DNA of 64,000 nt from Brevibacterium permense. Lineage in GTDB: Bacteria > Actinomycetota > Actinomycetes > Actinomycetales > Brevibacteriaceae. The notes beneath the pieces are model-generated. The model was not told where the DNA came from. It was given only the letters and a program-made list of their open reading frames with translations, and did no database searches. Where the stretch lies: positions 186,001 through 250,000 of the forward strand of contig NZ_QYCP01000001.1 in NCBI RefSeq assembly GCF_025506275.1, written 5' to 3'. Below, piece after piece: positions 16,884 to 25,448 of this stretch (its first letter is position 1; every line of letters starts with the position of its first letter). The translations under genes and the position numbers were made by a program.

Positions 16884-17967
16884 GCAGGTTGTCCATGAGA
16901 CCGATGTACTCACTCCAACCGAGGAAACCGGCCATGAGCGTCACGCTGCCCCACCCCTGCTTCCACCCGGCCAGGGAGATCACCGGCACGGTCACGACCA
17001 GCGGGACGATCGACCACGAATATGCCGCTATCCTGTCGCTGTAGTAGACGAATCCCAGGGCCAGATAATACGTATTCAGCAAGATGAAGGCGTGGTACAG
17101 CTGGCCGTACCACTCGGGCAGATTGTCGAACTTCCGCAGCACGACATAGCCGAACACCAGGACGCCGAAGCCGAGGACCCAGAAGTCCAACCGGTTCGTC
17201 CCGCCTGTGTAGAGTTCGGCGTTCGCGGGGTCGGTATACATCTCGATCTCTTCGGATGAGGACGCCAACGGCGCCAGCAGAGCCGCGTTGAGGCCCGACA
17301 GGTACAGCAGTGAGAACAGCGCCCACACACCCAGAAGGACGATGGTCGGCACCTTCGGCAGCACGCGGATGCCGAGGACGATCAGCGCTGCGGGTATGGC
17401 CGACCAGTGGAAGAGCGACGCGACGACCAGAAGCACGACTATCTTCCACAGTCGGGTGTGACGGCACAGCGCGACGAGCCCGAGGATGAGGAACACCAAC
17501 GACAGTCCCTGCCGCAGGAGGTAGCTCGAATACCCGGTGAAGAAGCCGAAGCAGAAGGTGATGTAGTACACGAGCGTGACCTGCCACGCAGATCGGAGCA
17601 GCCACAGCAGAGCCAAAGCCATGATCGTCGACCCCAGCAGCGCGACGATGAAGAAGTAGACATTCGGGTCATGGGTGCACAGACCGATGATCCAGCTGAG
17701 GACGAGGAACGCGGGCTCCCGCCCCTCCGCAGCGTAGGTGTAGAAGACTTCGTCGGCAGGGGCGAAGCTGAGGATCTGAAACTCCATCGAATAGATCGAC
17801 TTGTCGGAGATGTCGAAGTTGCTCACCGCTGCGACGATCGTGTTGATGAGCACGAGGGACACCAGCGGGAGCACCGCGTTGCTCCAATGCCGCAGCTTCG
17901 GGATCCTCCAGCTGAGAACCAGCATGAGCACCCAGACCGTCGTCAGGGCGAACCAGATGGCGATCAT
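16873..17967 (-). CDS. EpsG-family polysaccharide polymerase
   Basis: 364 residues with about ten hydrophobic segments. EGREPAFLVLSWII in the second loop and SYLLRQGLSLVFLILGL are typical of the EpsG family of Wzy-like polymerases, which join repeat units on the outer face of the membrane. The ATG overlaps the stop of the upstream Wzz/kinase gene by 4 bp, coupling polymerase and chain-length regulator. Confidence 0.8.
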   Translation of the reverse strand: MIAIWFALTTVWVLMLVLSWRIPKLRHWSNAVLPLVSLVLINTIVAAVSNFDISDKSIYSMEFQILSFAPADEVFYTYAAEGREPAFLVLSWIIGLCTHDPNVYFFIVALLGSTIMALALLWLLRSAWQVTLVYYITFCFGFFTGYSSYLLRQGLSLVFLILGLVALCRHTRLWKIVVLLVVASLFHWSAIPAALIVLGIRVLPKVPTIVLLGVWALFSLLYLSGLNAALLAPLASSSEEIEMYTDPANAELYTGGTNRLDFWVLGFGVLVFGYVVLRKFDNLPEWYGQLYHAFILLNTYYLALGFVYYSDRIAAYSWSIVPLVVTVPVISLAGWKQGWGSVTLMAGFLGWSEYIGLMDNLLNA

Positions 17968-19550
17968 GATCGGGAGTAGCCGCCGTCGTCGCGGACCAAC
18001 GGCATCGGCCTCGTCTCAGGACCGTCCGAGTCCTCGACCGAAGCCCCCACCGAGGTGGCCGGTCGTTCCTGCCGGCCCGGACCTTCCGCGTCTTCCGGGT
18101 GATCCCGCCCGTCATGTCCTCGCACGTCTTCCGGGCCCACCACGTCTCCCGGGCTGTCGTGCCCGCCATGTCCTCGCGCGTCTCCCGGGCCGTCGGCAAG
18201 CACTGTGTGGATGCCGTACGTTCTGTGCCTATCGACTTCTGCGCTCGACATCTCTGCCCGATTGAGCACGAGCCCGATCGGGGATCCCAACTCATCGAGT
18301 GCTCTCACCGACTCGGCGACGGTCCGCGATTTGACTCCTCCGGCCGCGGCGACGAGAAGGGTCCTGTTGGCGAGCTTGGACAGGACGAGGCCGTCGGCCA
18401 CCGGCAGCAGCGGTGGGCTGTCGATGATGACGAGGTCGAATCTGCCGGCGAGTTCGGACACCAGTTCGCTCATCGCCCGGGTCTCGAGCAGCTCCGTGGG
18501 GTTGGGCGGAATCTGGCCGGCGGCCAGTACGTGCAGATCGTCATCGCCCCAGGTCTGCAGCAGCTCGTCGAGTCCGAGCCCGCTGACCAAGGCGGTCGTC
18601 AGCCCGACCGCACCTTCGAGGCCCAGGCGCGCCGCCACCGTGGGTCGACGCAGGTCGGCGTCGACGAGGACGACGTTGTGTCCTGCACGTGCACTGGCGA
18701 TGGCCAGATCGATCCCGACCGTCGTCTTGCCCTCTCCCGGCCGTGACGACGAGACGAGCAGCACCGTGCTGTCTTCGTCGACATGAGCGAAGCAGAGGTT
18801 CGTCCGCAGCCGCAGGATGGACTCTCCGCGGACGCCGCTGATCGCGGGACCGTCCCTGTTCGAACGGTAGGTGATGTCGCGGTCTTCCGGGACAGCTGCC
18901 AACAGGGGCACCGAGGTGACCGCCGCCAGATCGTTCTTCGTCCGAACGACGTTGTCGTAGGTTCCCCGCACCACTGCGACGGCGATTCCCGCCGCCAGAC
19001 CGAGCAGAGCACCGATCGGGATGAACAGCCAACGCGGCAGTCCGTCAGGTCGGGTGGGCGGCACCGCCTCATTGGCTTCTATCAGGTCGATCGCCGAAGA
19101 ATCCGTCTTTCCCGGATTCTCCAGCATGCTGATCCGCTCCGTCAGACTGCGAGAGACCGCGGTCGACAGTCGCGCGGCGCTGTCGGCATCGTCCGCGCTG
19201 GCCTGGATGGTGATGAGGACTGTCTCGGGATCGCTGATCGCCTCCACCCGAGAGGCCAACTCCCCCGGTGTCGTGTCGAGGTCGAGGTCGCTGACGACCG
19301 GTTCGAGGACGGATTCGGTGCCGACCATTCCCACGTAGGTCTGGATCCTCTCCTTGATGAAGTCGGAGGCCATGCGCATCTCATAGGGATCGCCCGAAGT
19401 CGGCACGGACACGAAGAGTTCGGTCCGTGCCGAATAGGTTGGAGGCAGCAGGGCGGAGATCCCGAATCCGGCCACCCCACCGGCGATCAGCGTGACGACG
19501 AGCAGGATGAGGTGACGGCGGAGGAGGCGGAGGAGCTGCGGGATTTTCAT
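17964..19550 (-). CDS. Wzz-type chain-length regulator fused to BY-kinase (first copy)
   Basis: 528 residues. Two membrane helices (about 13-33 and 174-196) flank an extracellular Wzz domain. The cytosolic kinase has Walker A SSRPGEGKTT (268-277), Walker A' VLVDADLRRP (294-303) and Walker B LVIIDSPPLLP (373-383), the three motifs of bacterial tyrosine kinases. The tail after about 455 is unusual: two 18-residue Gly/His/Asp repeats and a Pro/acid-rich end, with only one C-terminal Tyr (GGYSRS) instead of the usual Tyr cluster. Co-transcribed with the EpsG gene. Confidence 0.88.
   Translation of the reverse strand: MKIPQLLRLLRRHLILLVVTLIAGGVAGFGISALLPPTYSARTELFVSVPTSGDPYEMRMASDFIKERIQTYVGMVGTESVLEPVVSDLDLDTTPGELASRVEAISDPETVLITIQASADDADSAARLSTAVSRSLTERISMLENPGKTDSSAIDLIEANEAVPPTRPDGLPRWLFIPIGALLGLAAGIAVAVVRGTYDNVVRTKNDLAAVTSVPLLAAVPEDRDITYRSNRDGPAISGVRGESILRLRTNLCFAHVDEDSTVLLVSSSRPGEGKTTVGIDLAIASARAGHNVVLVDADLRRPTVAARLGLEGAVGLTTALVSGLGLDELLQTWGDDDLHVLAAGQIPPNPTELLETRAMSELVSELAGRFDLVIIDSPPLLPVADGLVLSKLANRTLLVAAAGGVKSRTVAESVRALDELGSPIGLVLNRAEMSSAEVDRHRTYGIHTVLADGPGDARGHGGHDSPGDVVGPEDVRGHDGRDHPEDAEGPGRQERPATSVGASVEDSDGPETRPMPLVRDDGGYSRS
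18078..18185. repeat. two 54-bp tandem repeats in the kinase tail
   Basis: Two imperfect in-frame 54-bp units encode GDARGHGGHDSPGDVVGP and EDVRGHDGRDHPEDAEGP. They replace the region where BY-kinases normally carry the autophosphorylated Tyr cluster. Confidence 0.65.
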
Positions 19551-19851
19551 CAGACGTCATTTTCGGTTGGGCCGGAGAACCGGCAGGAGATGACATCGCA
19601 GCGATGCTCGATGTCCGGGGCTCATGCTCACGTCATCAGCCTACTGAGAACCGTCCGGTCCGGAACCGGGATTCGGCAGTCGCTACGGTTCTCCGCGCCG
19701 AATGCACGGAATGCCGCACCGCTGACGCACACTTCCGCAAAGAGGCTGAGCGGCGGGCCGATCGCCGGCGGACTGGGACCATACTGGAACTCGGGCCAGA
19801 CGATTCGACGGGCACCGCCGTCGTGCACGGCCGGGAAGCAGGAGGAAAAAG
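19551..19851. other. 301-bp divergent intergenic region
   Basis: The gap between the first Wzz/kinase gene and the flippase gene carries no convincing ORF. It contains CCGG-rich short palindromes near 19660-19690 and a strong ribosome binding site (AGGAGG) at its right end. CATACT (19780-19785) could be a -10 box for the flippase gene, but no good -35 is visible. Confidence 0.4.
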
Positions 19852-21120
19852 GTGAATAGCTCACGTTCGGCCTTCTTCCTCGTCACCCTGGGAAACATCG
19901 CCATTGCCGGTGCCCAGTGGTACATCGTCTGGCTGTTCGCCCAACAGAGCGGGCCCACCGCTGTCGGCCACTATTCCACCCTCATCGCGATGATGGCTCC
20001 CGTCTTCATCGCCTCCCAGCTGGGGCTGCGCAATCTCTTCGTCACCCTGCAGCGAACGGTCCGGTGGTCGATCTATCTCAGTTGTCGCTTGTCGACAGTC
20101 GGGCTGTCCGTCCTCATCATCGTCGGACTGGTCGTGTTCGGTCCCGAGCAGATCCAGAGTTCATTGGCCTGGCCGCTGCTGCTCATCAAGGTCAGCGAAT
20201 CGATCGGAGACCTGTTCTACGCACGGCTGCAGAAGACCGAACGTCTCTTCGCCTTCGGCCTCATTCTCATCATCGTGGCTGTGGTCTCTGCCGCCGTCGT
20301 GACCGTTGTCATCCTGGCCACCGGATCACCGGTTACGGCGCTGTGGGCGGCCACCGTGGTCACGGTCGGTGGGACGGTCGTCACGGTGTGGACCGCCTCG
20401 GCGCGTTCTGCTGAGACGGCGGTCGAAGTGACGTCGCGTACCACGGTCCGCGGTGAGGTCAAGGCTCTCCTGACCGCCGGCGTCCCGATGTCGATGATGC
20501 AGGCGGTCTATTCCCTGCTGTCCTATGTCCCCTTGGCAGTCGTGGCCTGGTTCGGCTCACCGGAAGACGTCGGTCGTTATGCCTCGGCCGCCTACCTGGT
20601 CGTCTTCGCGAATCTGGTCGGGGCATCGATCGAGACCGTCGTGCTGCCGCGTTTTCGCGCAGTCTACGAGTCCGACGGCGCACTCGTCCTGCGTGAACGG
20701 GTCAAGCGGCTGTGCGCGATCGGGCTGTTCGCTCTCGTCCCGTTCGTCGTCCTCGCGCTCTTCATCGGCCCCTGGCTGCTGTCGGCGGTCTATGGTGCCG
20801 GATTCGAACTCACTCGTGTCTCCGTGCTCTTCCTGTCGCTGGCGGCCGTCTGCACGCTCCCAACGTACTTGGCATCGGCGAACCTGCTGGTCCTCAACCG
20901 GTATTGGTCGACGTTCTTCGTCGGTGCCGCAGCGATCGTCGCGGTGCTGGTGGGAGGAGGCGCCGCCGGATCGATCGGGACGCCGGCGGTCGAGGCGGGC
21001 AGCCTGGCGGTGTTCCTCGGTTCGATGGTCCGGTTGGTCGGCGAGATCCTCTGCTCGAGACCACGACGCGATGAAGCCCGCGCCGCAGTGCCCGCCGATG
21101 GCGCGCATCTTTCCGGCTGA
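19852..21120 (+). CDS. Wzx-type oligosaccharide flippase
   Basis: 422 residues from GTG 19852, preceded by AGGAGGAAAAAG. About 12 hydrophobic segments with few charges inside the membrane and a polysaccharide-exporter (MOP/MATE-like) character: FFLVTLGNIAIAGAQWYIVWLF at the start and GVPMSMMQAVYSLLSYVPLAVVAWF in the second half. It would flip undecaprenyl-linked repeat units for the EpsG polymerase. Monocistronic, flanked by minus-strand operons. Confidence 0.82.
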   Translation: MNSSRSAFFLVTLGNIAIAGAQWYIVWLFAQQSGPTAVGHYSTLIAMMAPVFIASQLGLRNLFVTLQRTVRWSIYLSCRLSTVGLSVLIIVGLVVFGPEQIQSSLAWPLLLIKVSESIGDLFYARLQKTERLFAFGLILIIVAVVSAAVVTVVILATGSPVTALWAATVVTVGGTVVTVWTASARSAETAVEVTSRTTVRGEVKALLTAGVPMSMMQAVYSLLSYVPLAVVAWFGSPEDVGRYASAAYLVVFANLVGASIETVVLPRFRAVYESDGALVLRERVKRLCAIGLFALVPFVVLALFIGPWLLSAVYGAGFELTRVSVLFLSLAAVCTLPTYLASANLLVLNRYWSTFFVGAAAIVAVLVGGGAAGSIGTPAVEAGSLAVFLGSMVRLVGEILCSRPRRDEARAAVPADGAHLSG

Positions 21121-21173
21121 ACCGATAGTGCCCACCTCGGCGGCTCAGCATGGGGAACCGCGCCCGTGCGAGC

Positions 21174-21821
21174 TCAACTGCGCGGTGCACCCGCAGTGCT
21201 GCGGTGCTCCCAGTCGACGATGTCGAAGACGTCGGGAACCATCTGGTCGATCATCGTCTCACTCAGTCGGGACCAGTCGTCGTGGGGGTCGACGACGTCG
21301 TCGCCATCGGGCCCGTCGGCATGCGGCATGCGTGATCGCTGAGCCTGCGCGACCAGCTGCGTCCAGCGCCTCCTCGAGGTGAGCCCGTCGACCGTCGAGA
21401 ACGGTCGGATGATCCTCGCGAACTCACGCAGGGTGAACGACCGTCTGAGTGCGCCGGGTTCGAGGATCACGGCTTGGCTGCGATGCCATCGTTCCATGCC
21501 GATGATGAGATCGGCATCGATGATGTCGGAGCGCTCCAGTCGTCTGGCCCGAAACCCGCTGAGGTCGAAGCCCCATTCTGCCGCCAACGACCTCACCTCA
21601 TTCGTCACAGGTGCGCCGCTGACTCCCACCGTTCCGGCACTGTCGACCCGGAATCCACCCGGGGCCACCTCGTCGAAGCCCTGTTGGAGAAGTCCGGCAG
21701 CCAGCGGCGAACGGAACAGATTGCCAGTGCAGATGACGAGGATCCTGAACTCAAGGCGTTCGCGATCGGCCGGCCCCGTTGTCAGACTCGACGACCCGCT
21801 CGAGATCCCCACAGGGATCAA
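21174..21821 (-). CDS. low-molecular-weight protein tyrosine phosphatase (intact P-loop)
   Basis: 215 residues. ILVICTGNLFRSPLAAGLL carries the C-x5-R signature (Cys31, Arg37) and DVVDPHDDW carries the DP general-acid motif. Longer than a typical 150-residue LMW-PTP because of an Arg-rich insertion before the DP loop. TTG 21821 overlaps the stop of the second Wzz/kinase gene by 4 bp; GTG 21812, with GGAG nine bases upstream, is a good alternative start. Role: dephosphorylation of the BY-kinases, as in Wzb/Wzc systems. Confidence 0.85.
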   Translation of the reverse strand: MIPVGISSGSSSLTTGPADRERLEFRILVICTGNLFRSPLAAGLLQQGFDEVAPGGFRVDSAGTVGVSGAPVTNEVRSLAAEWGFDLSGFRARRLERSDIIDADLIIGMERWHRSQAVILEPGALRRSFTLREFARIIRPFSTVDGLTSRRRWTQLVAQAQRSRMPHADGPDGDDVVDPHDDWSRLSETMIDQMVPDVFDIVDWEHRSTAGAPRS

Positions 21822-23440
21822 CTCCGACGTCCGGGGCCGAAGCGACGGTTCGACTTCTTCGCGGACCTTCTTGCAAGCATCGCTGAGGATTTGGGAGACT
21901 TCTCGTCCTGTGGTCCTCGTCCCGGCTCGGTTCCCGGCTCAGTTCCTGGCCAGACCCGGGGAATGTGGGTCGTCGTCTCCGATCCGAGCTGATCAGAAAT
22001 CCAGCCGACCGGGGCCGCTCGCTCCGCAATAATCGTGTGATCGCGCCTCGACCGGCCACCTGAGTAGACCGGCTGCGGCTGCGCGGGGGCTGCCTGCGTG
22101 GCGGAGGTATAGGCCACTGCATAACCGCTGAGATCCGCATGGCCGAGGGGAACCTTGTTGACGACGAGGCTGAGCGGGGTGCCGACCACGGACAGATCCT
22201 GCAGTGCTTCGTCGAGTTCATTGCGGGAAGCCTGGTTCACGGCGACGACATGGACGATCCGTCCGGCGGACATGGCGAGGAGCAGGCCGTCCGTCACCGG
22301 CAGCACCGGAGGGCAGTCGAGAAGAACCGTGTCGAAGTCATTGCCCAAGACCGCCATGAGTTTGGCCATCGCCCTCGATTCGATGAGCTCGACCGGATTG
22401 GCGACTCTGTCTCCGGCGGTCAGGACATAGAGTTCGTCCTGGCCCCAGGGCTGGAGCAGATCGTGGACGTCGGCGGCGCCGACCAAGGCCGTCGTCAGGC
22501 CGGCGGAGTTCTCCAAGCCGAGCCTGTCAGCGATTGCCGGCTGCCGAAGATCAACGTCGACGAGAGCGACACGCTGCCCGGACTGAGCCAGCGAAACGGC
22601 CAGTTCGATGCTGGTCGAGGTCTTTCCTTCGGACGGTATCGACGAGGTGACCGCCAGGATGTTGCTCGAGGCCTCGACCCGCGCGAAACGCAGATTCGTC
22701 CGCAGCCGTCGGATCGCCTCGGCGTACGGCGAGTCCTGATGCTGTGCCGCCGTACCCATCCGGGAGTCGTGGTGCATCGGCAGCGACCCGAGGATCGGCG
22801 CCTTCGTGATCTCTCGGATCCCGGCGATATCGCGGAGCTTCGAGTCCACAGCCGATCGGAACAGTGCGACAGCGATGCCGGCTGCGGCCCCGAGCAGCAT
22901 GCCGAAGACCACGTACATCCACAGTGCAGGGCCGTCGGGAGACACCGGGACGATCGCGTCATTGGCGATCGTCAGGCGAATGCCCGACTGTGCCTTTCCG
23001 TGTCGGGATTCGAGGTCGGTGATCGTCTTCGAGAGATTGTCCGCCACCGACTCGGACAGCACCGCCGCTTGGCCCGGTGAGGCGGCGGTGGCGTCGACGG
23101 TGAGCATCACGGTCCCTGGGTCCGATGAGGCTGAGACCGTGTCGGCGAGTTCCTCAGGGCTGACGTCGATGTCCAGCTCGCTGATGACCGGTTCGAGCAC
23201 GTTCCTGGAGTTCGCCAGGTCGACATAGGTGCGCACCCGCTCTTGGACGAAGGCGGAGGCGATCTGCCTCTGATCCGGATTCGCGGCTTCGACCGTCGAG
23301 ACGAACAGTTCGGTCTGGGACGTGTACTCACGCGACTGCAGGAAGAACGCGGCCGCCGCACACAGTCCACCCGCCGCAATCATCACGATCAGCACAACGG
23401 CGTTCTTGCGCAGGATCCGCACGTAGTCGACGATACTCAT
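21818..23440 (-). CDS. Wzz-type chain-length regulator fused to BY-kinase (second copy)
   Basis: 540 residues from ATG 23440 (MSIVDYVRILRKN). The frame stays open upstream, but that part is out of frame with the phosphatase gene and was rejected. Two membrane helices (about 14-34 and 174-194) flank the Wzz domain. Walker A SSIPSEGKTS (about 266-275), Walker A' VALVDVDLRQP (291-301) and Walker B VLLDCPPVLP are intact. Unlike the first copy it keeps several C-terminal tyrosines (GYAVAYTS, PVYSGG). It sits between the two LMW phosphatase genes in one operon. Confidence 0.88.
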   Translation of the reverse strand: MSIVDYVRILRKNAVVLIVMIAAGGLCAAAAFFLQSREYTSQTELFVSTVEAANPDQRQIASAFVQERVRTYVDLANSRNVLEPVISELDIDVSPEELADTVSASSDPGTVMLTVDATAASPGQAAVLSESVADNLSKTITDLESRHGKAQSGIRLTIANDAIVPVSPDGPALWMYVVFGMLLGAAAGIAVALFRSAVDSKLRDIAGIREITKAPILGSLPMHHDSRMGTAAQHQDSPYAEAIRRLRTNLRFARVEASSNILAVTSSIPSEGKTSTSIELAVSLAQSGQRVALVDVDLRQPAIADRLGLENSAGLTTALVGAADVHDLLQPWGQDELYVLTAGDRVANPVELIESRAMAKLMAVLGNDFDTVLLDCPPVLPVTDGLLLAMSAGRIVHVVAVNQASRNELDEALQDLSVVGTPLSLVVNKVPLGHADLSGYAVAYTSATQAAPAQPQPVYSGGRSRRDHTIIAERAAPVGWISDQLGSETTTHIPRVWPGTEPGTEPGRGPQDEKSPKSSAMLARRSAKKSNRRFGPGRRS

Positions 23441-23594
23441 CTCGGTTCCAATCGGGTCGGAGGACGGACAGCGGCGCTGCTGATCGTCCTCAACTCTACG
23501 TTCGCGGTGCCGTGGGCGATCGGTCTCCTCGTCGGGCTTGCGGCGTCCCGCAAGGAGGCTGCGGCGGACGAGCCCACACCCCGACCATCGAAGC

Positions 23595-24218
23595 TCAGCG
23601 TCTGTCTTCCGGGACGAACTCCCGCACGTCCCACGCTCCGATCGCCTCGACGGCCTGATCGATCTGAGAGCCCATACGGTCGAACGCCCGCAGAGAACGA
23701 TGCAGCGGGTCGACGACGTCATCGTCGCTGCCGTCGCCTCGCGGTGCGGTGCGATAGCGCGGAGCCAGCGCGACCAGCGACTGCCACCTCCCTGCGGGAC
23801 TCGCCAGCTGCTCGGGACGGATCGCAGGGACGATGCGGGCGAATTCCCGCAGAGTGAACGTGATCCGCAGGACGTGCGGGACCAGCTTGACGACTTCTCT
23901 GCGCAGCGGCCGATCCATGACGAGAATGAGGTCGGCCCCGTTGATGGCCGCCTCGTCGAGTTCCTTGGCGACGCAGCCGTGCAGTCTGATGTTGCGTCGA
24001 GCCGCCAGTTCCAACACCTCGACAGCCACCGGTCGTCCCGCGACGGCTTGTGCACCGGCAGTCGAGACGGTGAACTCGCCAGGGGCCCTGTCGTCGAATT
24101 CGCGTTGCAGAATGCGTGCGGCCAGCGGAGACCGGCAGGTGTCAGTCGCTCCGACCACAAGGATCCGAAACCCTGCAGGCATCACGGCCCAGTCTCCGCT
24201 CTTCTCTCGCTCCGTCAT
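23595..24218 (-). CDS. LMW tyrosine phosphatase homologue with catalytic Cys replaced
   Basis: 207 residues. The fold is clearly that of LMW-PTP and resembles the phosphatase at 21174 (both have RFTLREFARI-like and DDVVDP segments). The catalytic loop reads VVGATDTCRSP: the position six before the Arg is Gly23 instead of Cys (codon GGA read on the minus strand). The nucleophile is therefore missing, while Arg29 and the DP motif remain. ATG 24218 overlaps the sugar transferase stop by 4 bp. It may bind phosphotyrosine tails without hydrolysis or act as a scaffold; this is inference. Confidence 0.8.
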   Translation of the reverse strand: MTEREKSGDWAVMPAGFRILVVGATDTCRSPLAARILQREFDDRAPGEFTVSTAGAQAVAGRPVAVEVLELAARRNIRLHGCVAKELDEAAINGADLILVMDRPLRREVVKLVPHVLRITFTLREFARIVPAIRPEQLASPAGRWQSLVALAPRYRTAPRGDGSDDDVVDPLHRSLRAFDRMGSQIDQAVEAIGAWDVREFVPEDRR

Positions 24219-25210
24219 GAGGCGGACTCCGGCCACAGAGTGCACACGGCGACCGTCTGATCGGGGCCGGGCCTGTGCCCGAATCTCGACAGATCAGCAG
24301 GCTCGTCACAATCGTCGAAGCCGGCTTCGGTGAGAATCGCCAGGTCCTCACTGCCCGTGGGCAGGACCCAGACCGCGAAGGTCGCTTCGGTGGCCCGGGC
24401 ACGGTTCGTCACGAGGCGGATGACCTCGCGCCGGACCTTCTCGTCGTTCTCGGCTTCCGGATGGGCATCGAAGCGGATCACCACGGTGTCATCACCGGCA
24501 GCCGAGATATCGCAGTGCCCGACCTCGTGGCCGGCTGTGCTCCGGACCGACCAGCTCCGGGTCCGTTCGCTGCGCACTTCGTCATCGAAGACCAGAAGGT
24601 CGGATTTCAGCGTTCCGCCGAAGTTGTCGGCGGTCGCCTCTCCGTCCTGACTGATCCCGTCGGCGCGCAGCACGATTCCGATGGTTCGGATGATGATCCG
24701 CAGGTCGAGCGCGAGGCTCACCGTGTCCACGTAATCGACATCTAGATCGAACCGGTCGTCCCAGTGCACGTGGTTGCGGCCGCTGACCTGCGCCGATCCG
24801 CTCAGACCTGCACGGACCAGGTGCCTGCGCCGCTGCTGTGGGGAATAGTGCGGAAGGTAGTGAGTCGGCAGGGGCCGTGGGCCGATGAAACTCATCTCTC
24901 CATGCAGGATGTTCCACAGGCTCGGCAGTTCGTCCAGGCTGCTCGAGCGCAGCAGCCGGCCGAACCGCGTCATCCGCTGGGCGTCCGTGACCAGTCCCCG
25001 CGCCGGGTCGGTGTTGAGCATGGTGCGGAACTTCCAGAGTCGGAAGACCTTCTCTCCCTTCGTCACTCTCTGCTGAGTGAAGAAGATCGGCGAACCCAGC
25101 AGAGCGACCACCAGGACGGCGACGACGATGAAGATCGGTGAGAGAACGACCAGGGCGAGGAGTGCCGCGATGATGTCGAGCATCCTCTTGGCAATGTGAT
25201 ATCCGATCAT
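24215..25210 (-). CDS. priming sugar transferase with C-terminal GNAT-like domain
   Basis: 331 residues from ATG 25210. Residues 1 to about 195 are a bacterial sugar transferase (PglC/WcaJ type): one membrane helix (12-34), QQRVTKGEKVFRLWKFRTM, SSLDELPSLWNI with the Asp-Glu dyad, and FIGPRPLP. It moves a sugar phosphate to undecaprenyl phosphate. Residues about 215-330 are extra. HEVGHCDISAAGDDTVVIRF, the helix EKVRREVIRLVTNRAR and EDLAILTEAGF follow the strand-helix order of a GNAT acetyltransferase, but no clear Q/R-x-x-G-x-G/A motif is seen. First gene of the operon with both phosphatases and the second kinase. Confidence 0.85.
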   Translation of the reverse strand: MIGYHIAKRMLDIIAALLALVVLSPIFIVVAVLVVALLGSPIFFTQQRVTKGEKVFRLWKFRTMLNTDPARGLVTDAQRMTRFGRLLRSSSLDELPSLWNILHGEMSFIGPRPLPTHYLPHYSPQQRRRHLVRAGLSGSAQVSGRNHVHWDDRFDLDVDYVDTVSLALDLRIIIRTIGIVLRADGISQDGEATADNFGGTLKSDLLVFDDEVRSERTRSWSVRSTAGHEVGHCDISAAGDDTVVIRFDAHPEAENDEKVRREVIRLVTNRARATEATFAVWVLPTGSEDLAILTEAGFDDCDEPADLSRFGHRPGPDQTVAVCTLWPESAS

Positions 25211-25433
25211 CGGTGGCCGTCCTTCGCTGTGATGACGATCTGGGTGCCGGTGTCGAATCGGTGGACACAGGCGTCGATGCGCCCGCTCGTTTCGGTTGAC
25301 GGCATGGTGACTCACTCCTTCGTTCTCCGGCTGTTTCTCAGGCTAAGCACCCGTTCCGACCTCGACCATCGGCACGCGACGAACCGGCGGGTTGCCGCTG
25401 ATCTGATGTGGTCGTCCCCGGGTTCTTGTCGCT

Positions 25434-25441
25434 GGGGGGGG
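25434..25441. repeat. G8 homopolymer upstream of the sugar transferase gene
   Basis: Eight consecutive G bases lie in the 238-bp gap between the LuxR-2 stop and the sugar transferase start. A second G8 tract is found at 38145-38152. Such runs can change length by slippage. Confidence 0.6.
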
Positions 25442-25448
25442 TGCAGGC

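Noticed and set aside
18099..18746. CRISPR-like or other array in the repeat region of the first kinase gene
   Set aside because: The repeats are in frame with the coding sequence, only two imperfect units exist, and there are no spacer-repeat features.
23441..24160. N-terminal extension of the second Wzz/kinase to 780 residues
   Set aside because: The extension lies over the phosphatase gene in another frame; the kinase clearly begins at MSIVDYVRILRKN.
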